A stretch of DNA of 64,000 bases from Streptomyces lienomycini (GCF_027947595.1 NZ_CP116257.1:4278001-4342000); one strand, 5' to 3'; positions 27,707 through 36,313 are shown, counted from the stretch's first letter. Program-made: numbers and translations. The notes: generated by a model from the sequence alone, not told the origin.

Positions 27707-28828
27707 TTGCACACCCCAGTCACGATCATCGGCGCCGGGCTCGGCGGACTCACCCTGGCCCGCGTCCTCCACGTCCACGACGTCTCGGTCACCGTCTACG
27801 AGGCCGAGCCCTCCCCCTCGGCGCGCGCACAGGGCGGACTGCTGGACATCCACGACTACAACGGACAACTCGCGCTCGAGGCGGCCGGGCTGACGGACGA
27901 GTTCCGGGCCATCGTTCTGGAGGGCCGTCAGGCGCTGCGGGTGGTCGACGAGGACGGTACCGTCCTGCTCGACCAGGCCGACGACGGTACCGGCGGACGC
28001 CCGGAGGTGCAGCGGGGGGACCTGCGGCAGGTCCTGCTCGACTCGCTCCCCGCCGACACCGTGCGCTGGGGGCACAAGGTCGGCCGCACCCGTGGCCTCG
28101 GCGACGGGCGCCATGAGGTGAGCTTCGCGGACGGCAGCACTGTCGTCACCCGCCTGCTGGTCGGCGCGGACGGCGCATGGTCACGCGTCCGGCCGCTGCT
28201 GTCCTCGGCCACACCCGAGTACACCGGCAAGTCGGTCGTCGAGACCTACCTGTACGACGCCGGCTCACGGCACCCGGGCGCCGCGAAGACCGTCGGCGGC
28301 GGGATGCTGATCGCTCCTTCGCCGGGCAAGGAGATCTTCGCCCACCGGGAGAAGGACGACACGCTGCACGCCTACGTCGGGCTCTCCCGACCGCGCGACT
28401 GGTTCGCCGCCGTCGACTTCACCGATGCCGCCGAGGCCACCGCGCGGATCGCCCGGGAGTTCGACGGCTGGGCACCGGAGCTGACCGCGCTGATCACCGA
28501 CAGCGATGTCGCGCCGGTCCTGCGTTCCCTCTACGCCCTGCCGGCCGGACACCGGTGGGAGCGGCTCCCGGGGGTGACCCTGCTGGGCGACGCCGCCCAC
28601 CTGTCCGCTCCCAACGGCGAGGGCGCCAACCTGGCGATGCTCGACGGCGCGGAACTGGGCACGGCCATCGCCGCGCACCCCGAGGACATCGAGAGGGCAC
28701 TGGGCGAGTACGAGCGGGCCATGTTCCCGCGCAGCGCCGAGTCGGCCACCGACGACATGATCGGGCTCGACTCGGCCGACAACACGGCCCAGGGGCTGAT
28801 CGACCTGGTCACCGAGAACGGGCTCTGA
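27707..28828 (+). CDS. FAD-dependent monooxygenase, TetX-like
   Basis: A 373-residue group A flavin monooxygenase. FAD motifs are VTIIGAGLGGLTLARVL (N-terminal Rossmann), GADGAWSRVRPLL (DG motif) and LLGDAAHLSAPNGEGANLAM (GD motif). The overall pattern resembles tetracycline-modifying TetX-type enzymes, but many relatives act on other aromatics, so resistance is only a possibility. The start is TTG at 27707 with AAGGAG 5-6 bp upstream. A small dyad, GGCCCG-TC-CGGGCC, lies upstream at 27538-27551. No regulator is adjacent. Confidence 0.87.
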   Translation: MHTPVTIIGAGLGGLTLARVLHVHDVSVTVYEAEPSPSARAQGGLLDIHDYNGQLALEAAGLTDEFRAIVLEGRQALRVVDEDGTVLLDQADDGTGGRPEVQRGDLRQVLLDSLPADTVRWGHKVGRTRGLGDGRHEVSFADGSTVVTRLLVGADGAWSRVRPLLSSATPEYTGKSVVETYLYDAGSRHPGAAKTVGGGMLIAPSPGKEIFAHREKDDTLHAYVGLSRPRDWFAAVDFTDAAEATARIAREFDGWAPELTALITDSDVAPVLRSLYALPAGHRWERLPGVTLLGDAAHLSAPNGEGANLAMLDGAELGTAIAAHPEDIERALGEYERAMFPRSAESATDDMIGLDSADNTAQGLIDLVTENGL

Positions 28829-28885
28829 GCCGCCGATCAGCGCCCCGGCCGCGCCTGGTGGGGCAGCGGGTCGCCGTAGGCCCTC

Positions 28886-30112
28886 TCACAGGAACCGGCG
28901 GATGGGCTGTACGGCGACCTCGCGGGCGCGCTGGAACGGGGATCGCCGACTCCAACGACCTCGCCGGATCGGTTCGCTGAGCGCGGTGTCGGCCTCGAAG
29001 TGCCGGTCCAGCGTGGCGGTGAACTCCGTGTCCAGTACGGCGAGCATGACTTCCTCGTCGTGATCGAGGGAGCGTCGGTTGAAGTTGGTCGAACCGACCA
29101 GGGCAGCCGTGTGATCGACGGTCATGACCTTGGCGTGCATCATCGTCGGCTGGTAGTGGTGGATCTTCACGCCGCAGGCCAGCAGGGAGTCGTAGTGGTG
29201 CTGCCCGGCCAGCTGGCAGACGCGCTTGTCGGTGTGCGGCCCGGGCAGCAGGATCTCCACCTCCACTCCGCGCCGTGCGGCGGCGCACAGGAGGTCGATG
29301 AAGTAGGCGTCCGGGGAGAAGTAGGCGGTGGCCAGCCTGAAACGCTCCTCGGCGGACTCGATCATGACCCGGATGAGGGTCTGCATGTCCTGCCAGCCGA
29401 AACTGGCCGAGCCGCGCACGACCTGCACCACCGCGTTGCCCTGGGGGCGGTGCTCGATGAACCGGTCGCGCTCGTCGAAGAGTTCGTCGTGGCACTCGGC
29501 CCAGTTCTGTGCGAAGGCGGCCGCGATACCGTCCACGGCCGGTCCACGCACCTGGACGTGGGTGTCGCGCCACTCGTGCGGGTTGCGCGCGTCGCCGCAC
29601 CACTCCTGGGCGATTCCCACACCTCCGGTGAAGGCCACCTGTTCGTCGACGACCAGGACCTTGCGGTGGCAGCGGTGGTTCTGCTTGAAGGGCGACAGGT
29701 GGGCGGGTTTGCGGAACCAGGCCACCTGGACGCCCGCCCGGTCCATCTCCGCCAGCAGGTCCGTGTCGATGAGTCTGCTGCCGAAGCCGTCCAGCAGCAG
29801 GCGTACGCGCACTCCGGCTCGCGCGCGCTCCGCCAGCGCGTGCGCGAAGTCGCGGGCGATGTCGCCCTTCCAGTACACGAACGTCATCATGTCCACGGTG
29901 TGCTCCGCGCAACGGATGGCGTCGAGCATGGCCGGGAAGATCTCGTCTCCGTTGCGCAGGGCGTCCAGGGCGTTTCCCTCGGTCGCCGCGATCCCGATCA
30001 GACGCTCCAGACGGCGGCGTATGCGTACGGAGCGCTCGTCCGGTCCCCCGCCCTCGGCAGCGGACGCCCCGGAGGCACTGGAGGCCGACGGCACCTCATG
30101 GACACTCGTCAT
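28886..30112 (-). CDS. Phospholipase D-like / cardiolipin synthase-like protein
   Basis: A ~408-residue protein with two HKD motifs: HRKVLVVDEQVAFTGG and HAKVMTVDHTAALVGSTN, each followed by the expected G-G or G-S-x-N. This is the two-domain arrangement of cardiolipin synthases and related transphosphatidylases. No N-terminal membrane helix is seen, unlike ClsA, so it resembles ClsB-type or nuclease-like soluble members. The ATG at 30112 with GGAAGG 9 bp upstream is preferred over a longer start at 30205. Confidence 0.88.
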   Translation of the reverse strand: MTSVHEVPSASSASGASAAEGGGPDERSVRIRRRLERLIGIAATEGNALDALRNGDEIFPAMLDAIRCAEHTVDMMTFVYWKGDIARDFAHALAERARAGVRVRLLLDGFGSRLIDTDLLAEMDRAGVQVAWFRKPAHLSPFKQNHRCHRKVLVVDEQVAFTGGVGIAQEWCGDARNPHEWRDTHVQVRGPAVDGIAAAFAQNWAECHDELFDERDRFIEHRPQGNAVVQVVRGSASFGWQDMQTLIRVMIESAEERFRLATAYFSPDAYFIDLLCAAARRGVEVEILLPGPHTDKRVCQLAGQHHYDSLLACGVKIHHYQPTMMHAKVMTVDHTAALVGSTNFNRRSLDHDEEVMLAVLDTEFTATLDRHFEADTALSEPIRRGRWSRRSPFQRAREVAVQPIRRFL

Positions 30113-30261
30113 TCCTCTTCGCCTTCCGTCGCACGCGTATGCGTGATCGTGAGGGAACCGACCGTGAACAGCCCGTACCCGGCCCTCTTCGAGCACGCCG
30201 AGCATAGCTTCGGCGGCGACTCGGGGCCCCGGCCCCGCCCTCGCCGTCCGCGGACGGCCGC

Positions 30262-30711
30262 TCAGGGCCCGGGCCTGCGCCTGGGGCGGAAGAGCAGCAG
30301 ATACACCGTCGCCACCACCGCGACCGCCTGGGCCACGGCGGTGGTCTCCTTCTCTCCGTACCAGACGGGCTCGTACATGTCCGGGAAGGGCCCCAGTTCG
30401 CCGATGTTCCAGTAGCGGTACACGAGCAGGAGCACCAGCCCGCCCACGGCCACCGCCGCGGCGAAGAGGTCACCCGGGAGACGGCGCCAGGCAAGGACGA
30501 GGACCGCGGCCAGTGCCGCGAGGGCCGCCTCGAGCCGGAAGAGCGTTCCCTGGCTGATGCCGGACGCGATGGGGTCGTACCGGTCTGCCAGATGTGCGTG
30601 GAGGTAGGCGTCCACGGCGAGACCGGCGGCGGCCAGTACCCGTGCCGCGCCTCGCACAAGACGGCCGGCGCCGCCGCGGCTCGCGGCCGGGCCGGTTCTC
30701 TGTGATGACAT
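30262..30711 (-). CDS. Conserved membrane protein, about four helices
   Basis: A 149-residue integral membrane protein with hydrophobic segments at roughly residues 22-42, 58-78, 83-100 and 125-143 (for example LEAALAALAAVLVLAW and AAAVAVGGLVLLLVYRYWNI). The loop GPFPDMYEPVWYGEKETTAV recurs in small streptomycete membrane proteins found near copper and lipoprotein genes. Function unknown. It follows the cupredoxin remnant on the same strand, so they may once have formed one operon. Confidence 0.75.
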   Translation of the reverse strand: MSSQRTGPAASRGGAGRLVRGAARVLAAAGLAVDAYLHAHLADRYDPIASGISQGTLFRLEAALAALAAVLVLAWRRLPGDLFAAAVAVGGLVLLLVYRYWNIGELGPFPDMYEPVWYGEKETTAVAQAVAVVATVYLLLFRPRRRPGP

Positions 30712-30757
30712 GGCAGGCCTCCGTTGACGGCGCGGGACGGGACCGCGGGCCGAGGGC

Positions 30758-30955
30758 TCACCCGACGGTGAGGGTGCCCTTCATGAAGGGGTGGATCGTG
30801 CAGTCGTACGGGAAGTCGCCCGGCTTCGACGGCGCCGTGAAGGTGGCGCTCCTGCCCGGGGCGATGTCGCCGGTGTCGAAGGCGTTGTCCTCGGCCGCCG
30901 TCAGGGTGTGCGTGGTCGTGTCGTCGTTGGCGACGGACTGGCGGCCGATTCGGTC
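30758..30955 (-). pseudogene. C-terminal remnant of a secreted cupredoxin
   Basis: About 60 codons ending at a TGA (30758-30760) encode SVANDDTTTHTLTAAEDNAF, then FTAPSKPGDFPYDCTIHPFM. This is the copper-binding end of a plastocyanin-like domain, with His (THTL), Cys, His and Met ligands all present. Upstream of about 30950 the frame turns into unrelated Arg/Pro-rich sequence with no in-frame start codon, so the signal peptide and first strands are lost. A deletion ending near 30950 is the simplest explanation. The next gene on this strand is a four-helix membrane protein. Confidence 0.72.
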
Positions 30956-31051
30956 GCACGGCCCCCGCCGTCGAAACGGCCCGGGCCGGCGGGGAAGGGG
31001 AACGGCATGGCGTCTGCGAGCGCTGGTGAGCCCGACCGGCCCGGGCCGGGG

Positions 31052-31609
31052 TCAGTACCCGCCGCCGCTGCTCCGGGGCTTTTGGGTGATCTTCTTGCCG
31101 TCGGGGTCGACGACGAACCACTTGGCGCCGAAGGCGTCGACGCCCTGCCCGTTGATGTCACCGGCCTTCTGGTCGTCGGCGAACCGGTACAGCGGGTGCC
31201 CGTTGTACGTCACCTGCTCGGACCCGTCGTCGCGTTTGGTGGTCTTGAGCAGGTCCTTCTTGACTCCGTTGCCCGCGGTCGGTGCGGGCTTGGCGGTGAA
31301 CGGCGGCCACGCCTTGGCACAGTCGCCGTTGCACATCGACTTGTCCTTCTTGTCCTTCTCGAACAAGTAGAGCGTCCGGCCCTTCTCGTCGACCAGCATC
31401 TTCCCGTAGGTGCCGTCCTTGATGTCGACCTCGGCGGTGGTCGACGAGGTCGCGGCCGGCACCACATCGGTGTCGATGCCCACCGCTGGGTTGTCGCTCT
31501 CCGTACCGCCGGCACTGCCGTCGCCGCCGCCGTCCGAACACCCCGCCGCCGCGGTGGCGACCAGGAGAACGGAGGCCAGCGCGGTGACTGTCCTGAGGTG
31601 CGGTTTCAT
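31052..31609 (-). CDS. Lipoprotein with two secreted-repeat (PF03640) units
   Basis: A 185-residue lipoprotein: basic start, hydrophobic stretch and lipobox AAGC (Cys24), then a Gly/Ser linker. Two related units follow: YGKMLVDEKGRTLYLFEKD ... CNGDCAKAWPPF, and NGHPLYRFADDQKAGDINGQ ... AKWFVVDPDGK. This is the PF03640 layout found in actinobacterial surface lipoproteins of unknown role, often near copper or redox proteins. AAGGAG precedes the ATG at 31609. A cupredoxin remnant lies downstream on the same strand. Confidence 0.87.
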   Translation of the reverse strand: MKPHLRTVTALASVLLVATAAAGCSDGGGDGSAGGTESDNPAVGIDTDVVPAATSSTTAEVDIKDGTYGKMLVDEKGRTLYLFEKDKKDKSMCNGDCAKAWPPFTAKPAPTAGNGVKKDLLKTTKRDDGSEQVTYNGHPLYRFADDQKAGDINGQGVDAFGAKWFVVDPDGKKITQKPRSSGGGY

Positions 31610-31795
31610 ACCAACTCCTTGATCGTCGCCCCGTCCGGGCAGCACGCGGCCCACCCGATCGGGGCCGCCGCTCCCAGCTCAGCCCACGGCCGACGATCCG
31701 GCCATCCGGACGTGGCCGTTCGGATTGGGGCCGCGCGGACCGACAGGACGGGCCCGTTCACGGCCGCCGTCAACGCGGCCGCAAGCGGTGACGCC

Positions 31796-32362
31796 GTGCC
31801 CCTCACCGACCGGCTCCTCTGGCAGAATCGTCCCCACGGGTACCGACGGGGGGCGACGGGCTTGGCCATCTTGTGGACGCCGCAGGGTTCGCTGAGCGAG
31901 GCGGATCTGCGGGATCTGGAAGCGGAACTGGGAACGGTCCTGCCTGGTGACTACCGCGGCTGGCTCGCCGCCACCAACGGCGCCCGGTTCTCCGCGCCCG
32001 CGTGGATCCCGGAGCACGAGATCTTCGCCGAGGAATGCCTGTGGGGATATCGCACCGGCCTCCCGGGACGCGACCTGGTCACCGGGCACCGGTCCACCCG
32101 CGACGTGTTCACCGCCGACTACACGGCGATCACCCGCACCCTGTCCGGCAACATCGCGGTGAGGACGTCCGGGGACGACGTGGGCTCGGTGTGGGAGTTC
32201 GACATCGACCGGATGCGGGAGGACGGGCGCTACGACCCGGTGGCCGTCTGCGACGACATGCTGGTGCGGCTCGCGGACGACTTCACCGGGTTCCTGGACC
32301 TGTGGGAGGTCGACGACAGCCAGACGATCGTGGAACCGTGGCAGCCTCCGGGGTCTGGATGA
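31796..32362 (+). CDS. SMI1/KNR4 (SUKH-1) family protein
   Basis: A ~188-residue SUKH-superfamily protein. The core begins LSEADLRDLEAELGTVLPGD and YRGWLAATNGARF, the typical SMI1 start, and ends in LADDFTGFLDLWE. SUKH proteins are commonly immunity factors of bacterial polymorphic toxins. Its stop overlaps the next ATG (ATGA), coupling it to a YwqJ-type deaminase and a SUKH-3 protein. The start is uncertain: GTG 31796 has no strong ribosome site, and TTG 31862 is an alternative. Confidence 0.8.
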   Translation: MPLTDRLLWQNRPHGYRRGATGLAILWTPQGSLSEADLRDLEAELGTVLPGDYRGWLAATNGARFSAPAWIPEHEIFAEECLWGYRTGLPGRDLVTGHRSTRDVFTADYTAITRTLSGNIAVRTSGDDVGSVWEFDIDRMREDGRYDPVAVCDDMLVRLADDFTGFLDLWEVDDSQTIVEPWQPPGSG

Positions 32363-32793
32363 CCGCCGACGCGACGGCCGGGGCGACGCCGCCCGGAGTG
32401 GGCGCCACGCTGTACCGTCCGGGTCGGCACCCCGAGCAGAAGGTGAGCGCGCACACCGCCACCGTCCCCGCGCACCCGGCGGTCCTCGCTCTGCTGGACC
32501 GTACGGAGCCCGCCATGCGTTCGGCCTTCCACGGGCGCTGCCCCGACGTGCTGCTGCTGTCCGCGGTCGCTGCCGAGGCGGAGACGTCCCTGACCGTCGA
32601 GGGCCTGGCGGCCTGGACGACCGAGACGCTGCTGGAGCGGCTGCGGCGGCTGCTGCGGGGTTCCCTGCTGACGGCGGTGCTGCTGCGAGAACCCCACGAT
32701 CCGGCGGGCGGACGCCCGATCCCGCCCTGCTCCTCCTGTGCGCCCGCTCTCGTCGCACTCGGCGTCCGCTACGACGGGCCGGTGCCGCCGTGA
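32359..32793 (+). CDS. YwqJ-related nucleic-acid deaminase-like protein
   Basis: A 144-residue protein of the YwqJ branch of the deaminase fold. The zinc-type motifs are FHGRCPDVLLLS in the middle and PIPPCSSCAPALVALGV near the end (P-C-x-x-C). The first motif has Asp where these deaminases usually have a catalytic Glu after C-x, which may lower or abolish activity. It has no secretion or delivery domain, unlike YwqJ domains at the ends of polymorphic toxins. It is sandwiched between SUKH genes with ATGA and GTGA overlaps. Confidence 0.72.
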   Translation: MTADATAGATPPGVGATLYRPGRHPEQKVSAHTATVPAHPAVLALLDRTEPAMRSAFHGRCPDVLLLSAVAAEAETSLTVEGLAAWTTETLLERLRRLLRGSLLTAVLLREPHDPAGGRPIPPCSSCAPALVALGVRYDGPVPP

Positions 32794-33617
32794 CCGCGGT
32801 CGCAGGCCGGCCCGCCGGTGTCCGGGGGCCGGCAGAGGGCCGGTTCCCTCCCGATGTCGCGGCCGTGCTCTCCGCCGCGGGCTGGTTCGAGGGCGTCCGC
32901 GTCGACGACGGTGACATGCTGCACTGGTTCCGGGCGTTGAAGACCGCGGGTGCGGACATGTCCCCTCCGGCGGTCGCCGCGCTGAGGGAGTTCGGCGGGT
33001 TGACGGTGCACCAGTACGGACCCGGGGTGGACATGTCCCGGATGCCGTTCCGGATCGATCCCATGGCCGGTGTCCACGCGTCCGCCACGCTGGCCGCCTA
33101 CGGAGCGGCGCTGGGCAGCGCGCTGACCCCGCTCGGCGAGTACGACCTGGGGCGCGGTCGGCTGGCGATGGACGAGGAGGGCGCCGTCCACCTGTGGTGG
33201 GGCGACCTGTGGAGGGTCGCGCACTCCATGGACACCGCTTTGAGCGCGCTGGTGCGGGGCCGCCGCCCGACCCGGCTCGACCTTGAGGCGCCCCGCGAGC
33301 CCCCGCCCGAACACTCGATGGACGTCGACGAGGCCACCGTGCTGGCCCGCCGCCTGACCGCGTGGAACAGGACGGACGTCGGCGTGGCACTGCACCCGTT
33401 CGACCTGGGCTGGCTGGTCCACCACCCGCCCTCCCCGGCCGGCGGCGACACGGACGCCCCGGCGCGGGACCCGGGCGGAGGCTACTGGGTCATCGACCGC
33501 CGCAACGGCCGTGTCACGAGTTGGCCGAGCGTGCCTCCCGACGTGGTCGTCGGGATGTACCGGGACCAGCACGGCGACCACCCGCCCCGGCACGCCGTGC
33601 GGGGCGGGGGTGCGTGA
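32790..33617 (+). CDS. SUKH-3 domain protein (putative immunity)
   Basis: A 275-residue protein. Its first ~150 residues match SUKH-3 immunity proteins (RFPPDVAAVLSAAGWFEGVR, then FGGLTVHQYGPGVDM and YDLGRGRLAMDEEGAVHLWW). A C-terminal ~80-residue region (TDVGVALHPFDLGWLVHHP ... YWVIDRRNGRVTSWPSVPPD) resembles a YrhB/immunity-35-like module, so this looks like a fusion of two immunity-type domains. The GTG start overlaps the deaminase stop. It probably binds the neighbouring deaminase-fold protein. Confidence 0.8.
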   Translation: MTAVAGRPAGVRGPAEGRFPPDVAAVLSAAGWFEGVRVDDGDMLHWFRALKTAGADMSPPAVAALREFGGLTVHQYGPGVDMSRMPFRIDPMAGVHASATLAAYGAALGSALTPLGEYDLGRGRLAMDEEGAVHLWWGDLWRVAHSMDTALSALVRGRRPTRLDLEAPREPPPEHSMDVDEATVLARRLTAWNRTDVGVALHPFDLGWLVHHPPSPAGGDTDAPARDPGGGYWVIDRRNGRVTSWPSVPPDVVVGMYRDQHGDHPPRHAVRGGGA

Positions 33618-33916
33618 CCGGGCGTTCTCCGGGTCGTGCGCCCTGCCGCCTGCCGCCTTCCGTCCGACGGCGGCTTCAGGATCGCGGCATGCTCATGCAG
33701 AGGGCGTGTTCGCCCGGCGAGGGGCGGCCTGGCCGCAGGAGCCGCTGGTACGGCTGGTGGACCGGACAGCCCGCACGGCTCCGGGCGGCTCCGGGCGCGC
33801 GGAGCACTGACAGGGCGCGCGGTGACGCCGGTCCTCCCCCTCGCGCCTACGAGCGCCGTTGGACGGCGGGCGCACGTGGGCAGCCTCCTCGCAGCACTGC
33901 GAACGAGGGGGCTTGA
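33618..33916. other. Gene-free stretch before the EF-hand gene
   Basis: These 299 bases hold no convincing gene on either strand. A frame ending at an in-frame stop near 33810 (WPQEPLVRLVDRTARTA) has coding-like bias but no recognisable domain or start. GAGGGGG at the right edge is the ribosome site of the EF-hand gene. Confidence 0.4.
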
Positions 33917-34468
33917 ATGGCCAGCGAATTCCAGCACACCAAGTTGCGCGCGATGTTCGACGCCTTCGACGTGGACGGCGACGGCTACTTGGAGGAGGCG
34001 GACTTCACCGCCCTCGCGGCCCGTTGGGGCGGACTGGCGCGCGTGAGAACGGAAGCCGATCTGGCCGCGAGGGTCCGCGACGTGATGCTCGGCTGGTGGC
34101 AGCACCTGTCGACGACCGTCGACACGGACGGAGCCGGCCGGATCAGCATGGCCGGCATCCTCGCCATGGTCGACCGGCTCCCCTCCATGCACGAGACCGT
34201 CACCGCCACCGCCGACACCGTCTTCGACGCGGTGGACGAGAACGGCGACGGTCGCATCTCGCGCGGCGAGCACCAGCGGTTGATCGACGTGTGGCACGGC
34301 CGGGGCATCGAGACCGGCAGCACGTTCGACCTGCTCGACCAGGACGGGGACGGCTACCTGACCCGCCCGGAGTTCGCCGAGCTGTGGTCCCAGTTCTGGA
34401 TCAGCGACGACCCGACGTACCCCGGGAACTACCTGTGCGGACCGTTCACGGGCGCCCCGACCGGTTGA
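33917..34468 (+). CDS. EF-hand calcium-binding protein
   Basis: A 183-residue calmodulin/sarcoplasmic-type Ca2+-binding protein without a signal peptide. Four loops are seen: DVDGDGYLEEAD, DTDGAGRISMAG, DENGDGRISRGE and DQDGDGYLTRPE. Loops 1, 3 and 4 have full Ca2+ ligand sets; loop 2 ends in Gly instead of Glu and is probably weak. Such proteins buffer or sense calcium in streptomycetes. GAGGGGG lies 5 bp upstream of the ATG. It appears monocistronic. Confidence 0.92.
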   Translation: MASEFQHTKLRAMFDAFDVDGDGYLEEADFTALAARWGGLARVRTEADLAARVRDVMLGWWQHLSTTVDTDGAGRISMAGILAMVDRLPSMHETVTATADTVFDAVDENGDGRISRGEHQRLIDVWHGRGIETGSTFDLLDQDGDGYLTRPEFAELWSQFWISDDPTYPGNYLCGPFTGAPTG

Positions 34469-34669
34469 CCGGCGGCCTGCCGTCGGTCGCCCCCGCGGGC
34501 CCCGAACCAGGAAACCGTCCCGCTCGCGGCACGCCGCGTCGTGTGGGGAAGTGATGGAGAAGTCGGTCGCACTTGTCGGTACTCGGCCACGGCTGCGGAA
34601 AACTCGGAGGGTCCACTCGGGGCCTCCGAACCAGTCGGACGCCCACCATGCGACGGGAGACGACCAACG

Positions 34670-35587
34670 ATGCTGACTCCGGTAAGGAACAGAGTGCGAG
34701 CCGCCGCGCTCGCGCTCTCGGCCGTCGCGGCCCTCACCTTCCACACGGCCTCGACGACCGGCGCGGCGGCGGCACCCGCTGCCGCGAAGCAGGGCCCGAC
34801 CTCGGTGGCCTACGTCGAGGTGAACAACAACAGCATGCTCAACGTCGGCAAGTACACGCTCGCCAACGGCGGCGGCAACGTCTTCGACGTGGCCGTGATC
34901 TTCGCGGCGAACATCAACTACGACACGGGCACGAAGACGGCGTACCTGCACTTCAACGAGAACGTGCGGCGCGTCCTGGACAACGCCGCCACGGAGATAC
35001 GGCCCTTGCAGCAGAAGGGCATCAAGGTCGTGCTCTCGGTGCTGGGCAACCACCAGGGCGCGGGGTTCGCCAACTTCACGTCCCAGGGCGCGGCTTCGGC
35101 GTTCGCGAAGCAGCTGTCGGACACGGTCGCCGAGTACGGTCTCGACGGCGTCGACTTCGACGACGAATACGCCGAGTACGGCAACAACGGCACCGCCCAG
35201 CCCAACGACAGCTCGTTCGTGCACCTGGTGACGGCACTGCGCGCGAACATGCCGGACAAGATCATCAGTTTGTACAACATCGGTCCCGCCGCCTCCCGCC
35301 TGTCCTACGGCGGCGTCGACGTCTCCGCCGAGTTCGACTACGCCTGGAACCCGTACTACGGCACCTGGCAGGTCCCCGGTATCGCACTGCCCAAGTCGAA
35401 GCTCTCGCCGGCGGCCGTCGAGATCGGCCGGACCTCCCGGAGCACGTCCGCCGACCTCGCGCGCCGCACCGTCGACGGGGGCTACGGCGTCTACCTGACG
35501 TACAACCTCGACGGCACCGATCGCAGCGCCGACATCTCCGCGTTCACGAGGGAGCTGTACGGCAGCGACGCCGTCCGCACGTCGTAG
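34670..35587 (+). CDS. Secreted endo-beta-N-acetylglucosaminidase (EndoH-type, GH18)
   Basis: A 305-residue secreted enzyme that cleaves between the two core GlcNAc residues of high-mannose N-glycans. The Sec signal runs to about residue 35-40 (AAALALSAVAALTFHTAST). The mature part nearly matches what I recall of Streptomyces plicatus EndoH: QGPTSVAYVEVNNNSMLNVG, DVAVIFAANINYDTGTKTAY, and the catalytic DGVDFDDEYAEYG with acid/base Glu166 (precursor numbering). GGGAGA lies about 10 bp before the ATG. No other gene shares the transcript. Confidence 0.95.
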   Translation: MLTPVRNRVRAAALALSAVAALTFHTASTTGAAAAPAAAKQGPTSVAYVEVNNNSMLNVGKYTLANGGGNVFDVAVIFAANINYDTGTKTAYLHFNENVRRVLDNAATEIRPLQQKGIKVVLSVLGNHQGAGFANFTSQGAASAFAKQLSDTVAEYGLDGVDFDDEYAEYGNNGTAQPNDSSFVHLVTALRANMPDKIISLYNIGPAASRLSYGGVDVSAEFDYAWNPYYGTWQVPGIALPKSKLSPAAVEIGRTSRSTSADLARRTVDGGYGVYLTYNLDGTDRSADISAFTRELYGSDAVRTS

Positions 35588-35621
35588 GACGCCCCTGCTC
35601 ACCGCGTCGCCGACAACGATG

Positions 35622-35897
35622 TCAGCGGCGCGGTCGCGCCGCGCAGGCGAGGTCCCGAGCGGGGCGTTCTCCGGAGGTCAGGAACCGCGTCGCCGCGTCG
35701 TTGGCGCAGGTGTTGCCGCCGTACGGGTAGACACCGTGACCGCCCTGGTCGACCGTCACCATCGTGGCCCGCCCGCCGAAGGCCCGCCGCAGCTCCCGGG
35801 CACCGGCCGGCGGCGTGCCGGGGTCACACTCGTTCCGCAGCATCAGCACGTTCGACGGGCCCCTGCCGGTGATGCGCACCGGCGGTTCGGTCCGCTC
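35622..35897 (-). pseudogene. C-terminal remnant of a secreted S33 / TAP-like peptidase
   Basis: About 90 codons ending at 35622 encode NVLMLRNECDPGTPPAGARE, ATMVTVDQGGHGVYPYGGN and TCANDAATRFLTSGERP. This is the C-terminal TAP-like part of streptomycete tripeptidyl-aminopeptidase-type alpha/beta hydrolases, including the catalytic Asp (ECDPGTP) and His (QGGHGVY). The rest of the protein (~400 residues, with signal and nucleophile Ser) is missing. The break near 35890-35905 coincides with the break of the facing LuxR remnant. Confidence 0.8.
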
Positions 35898-35904
35898 CCG
35901 GCGA

Positions 35905-36313
35905 CCTGGTGCTCGGGGCACTGCGGGCCGGCGCTCTCGGATTCGTCCTCAAGGACACCCCGCCCCCACGCATCCTCGACGCGGTACGGACCGCGGCGGA
36001 CGGCAACCCGGTGCTGTCCCCGGCGGCCACGGCACGGGTGATCGCCGCTGCCACCGGCCCGGACTCCGCGCACGCCCGTGACCACTCCCGCGAGGCCGCG
36101 CGTGAGCGGCTGTCGGTGCTGACCGACCGGGAGCGGGAGACCGCCCGGGCCATCGCGGACGGACTGGGCAACCCTCAGATCGCCGAGCGGCTGCGCATCG
36201 CCGTCGCGACGGTCAAGGCCCACACCGGCAGCCTGTTCGCCAAGCTGGCGGTCGAGAACCGGGTGCAGATCGCGCTCCTGGTCCGCGACGCGGAGAAGCC
36301 GGCGGGGGGATGA
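35905..36313 (+). pseudogene. C-terminal remnant of a NarL/LuxR-type response regulator
   Basis: In-frame sequence begins abruptly with GDLVLGALRAGALGFVLKDT, the last helix of a receiver domain, and continues to a complete LuxR helix-turn-helix (LTDRERETARAIADGLGNPQ, then IAVATVKAHTGSLFAKL). About 100 N-terminal residues with the phosphorylated Asp are absent. The remnant could start at an internal codon near 35909 but lacks a clear ribosome site. It faces away from the truncated S33 peptidase, as if one deletion had removed both 5' ends. Confidence 0.8.
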
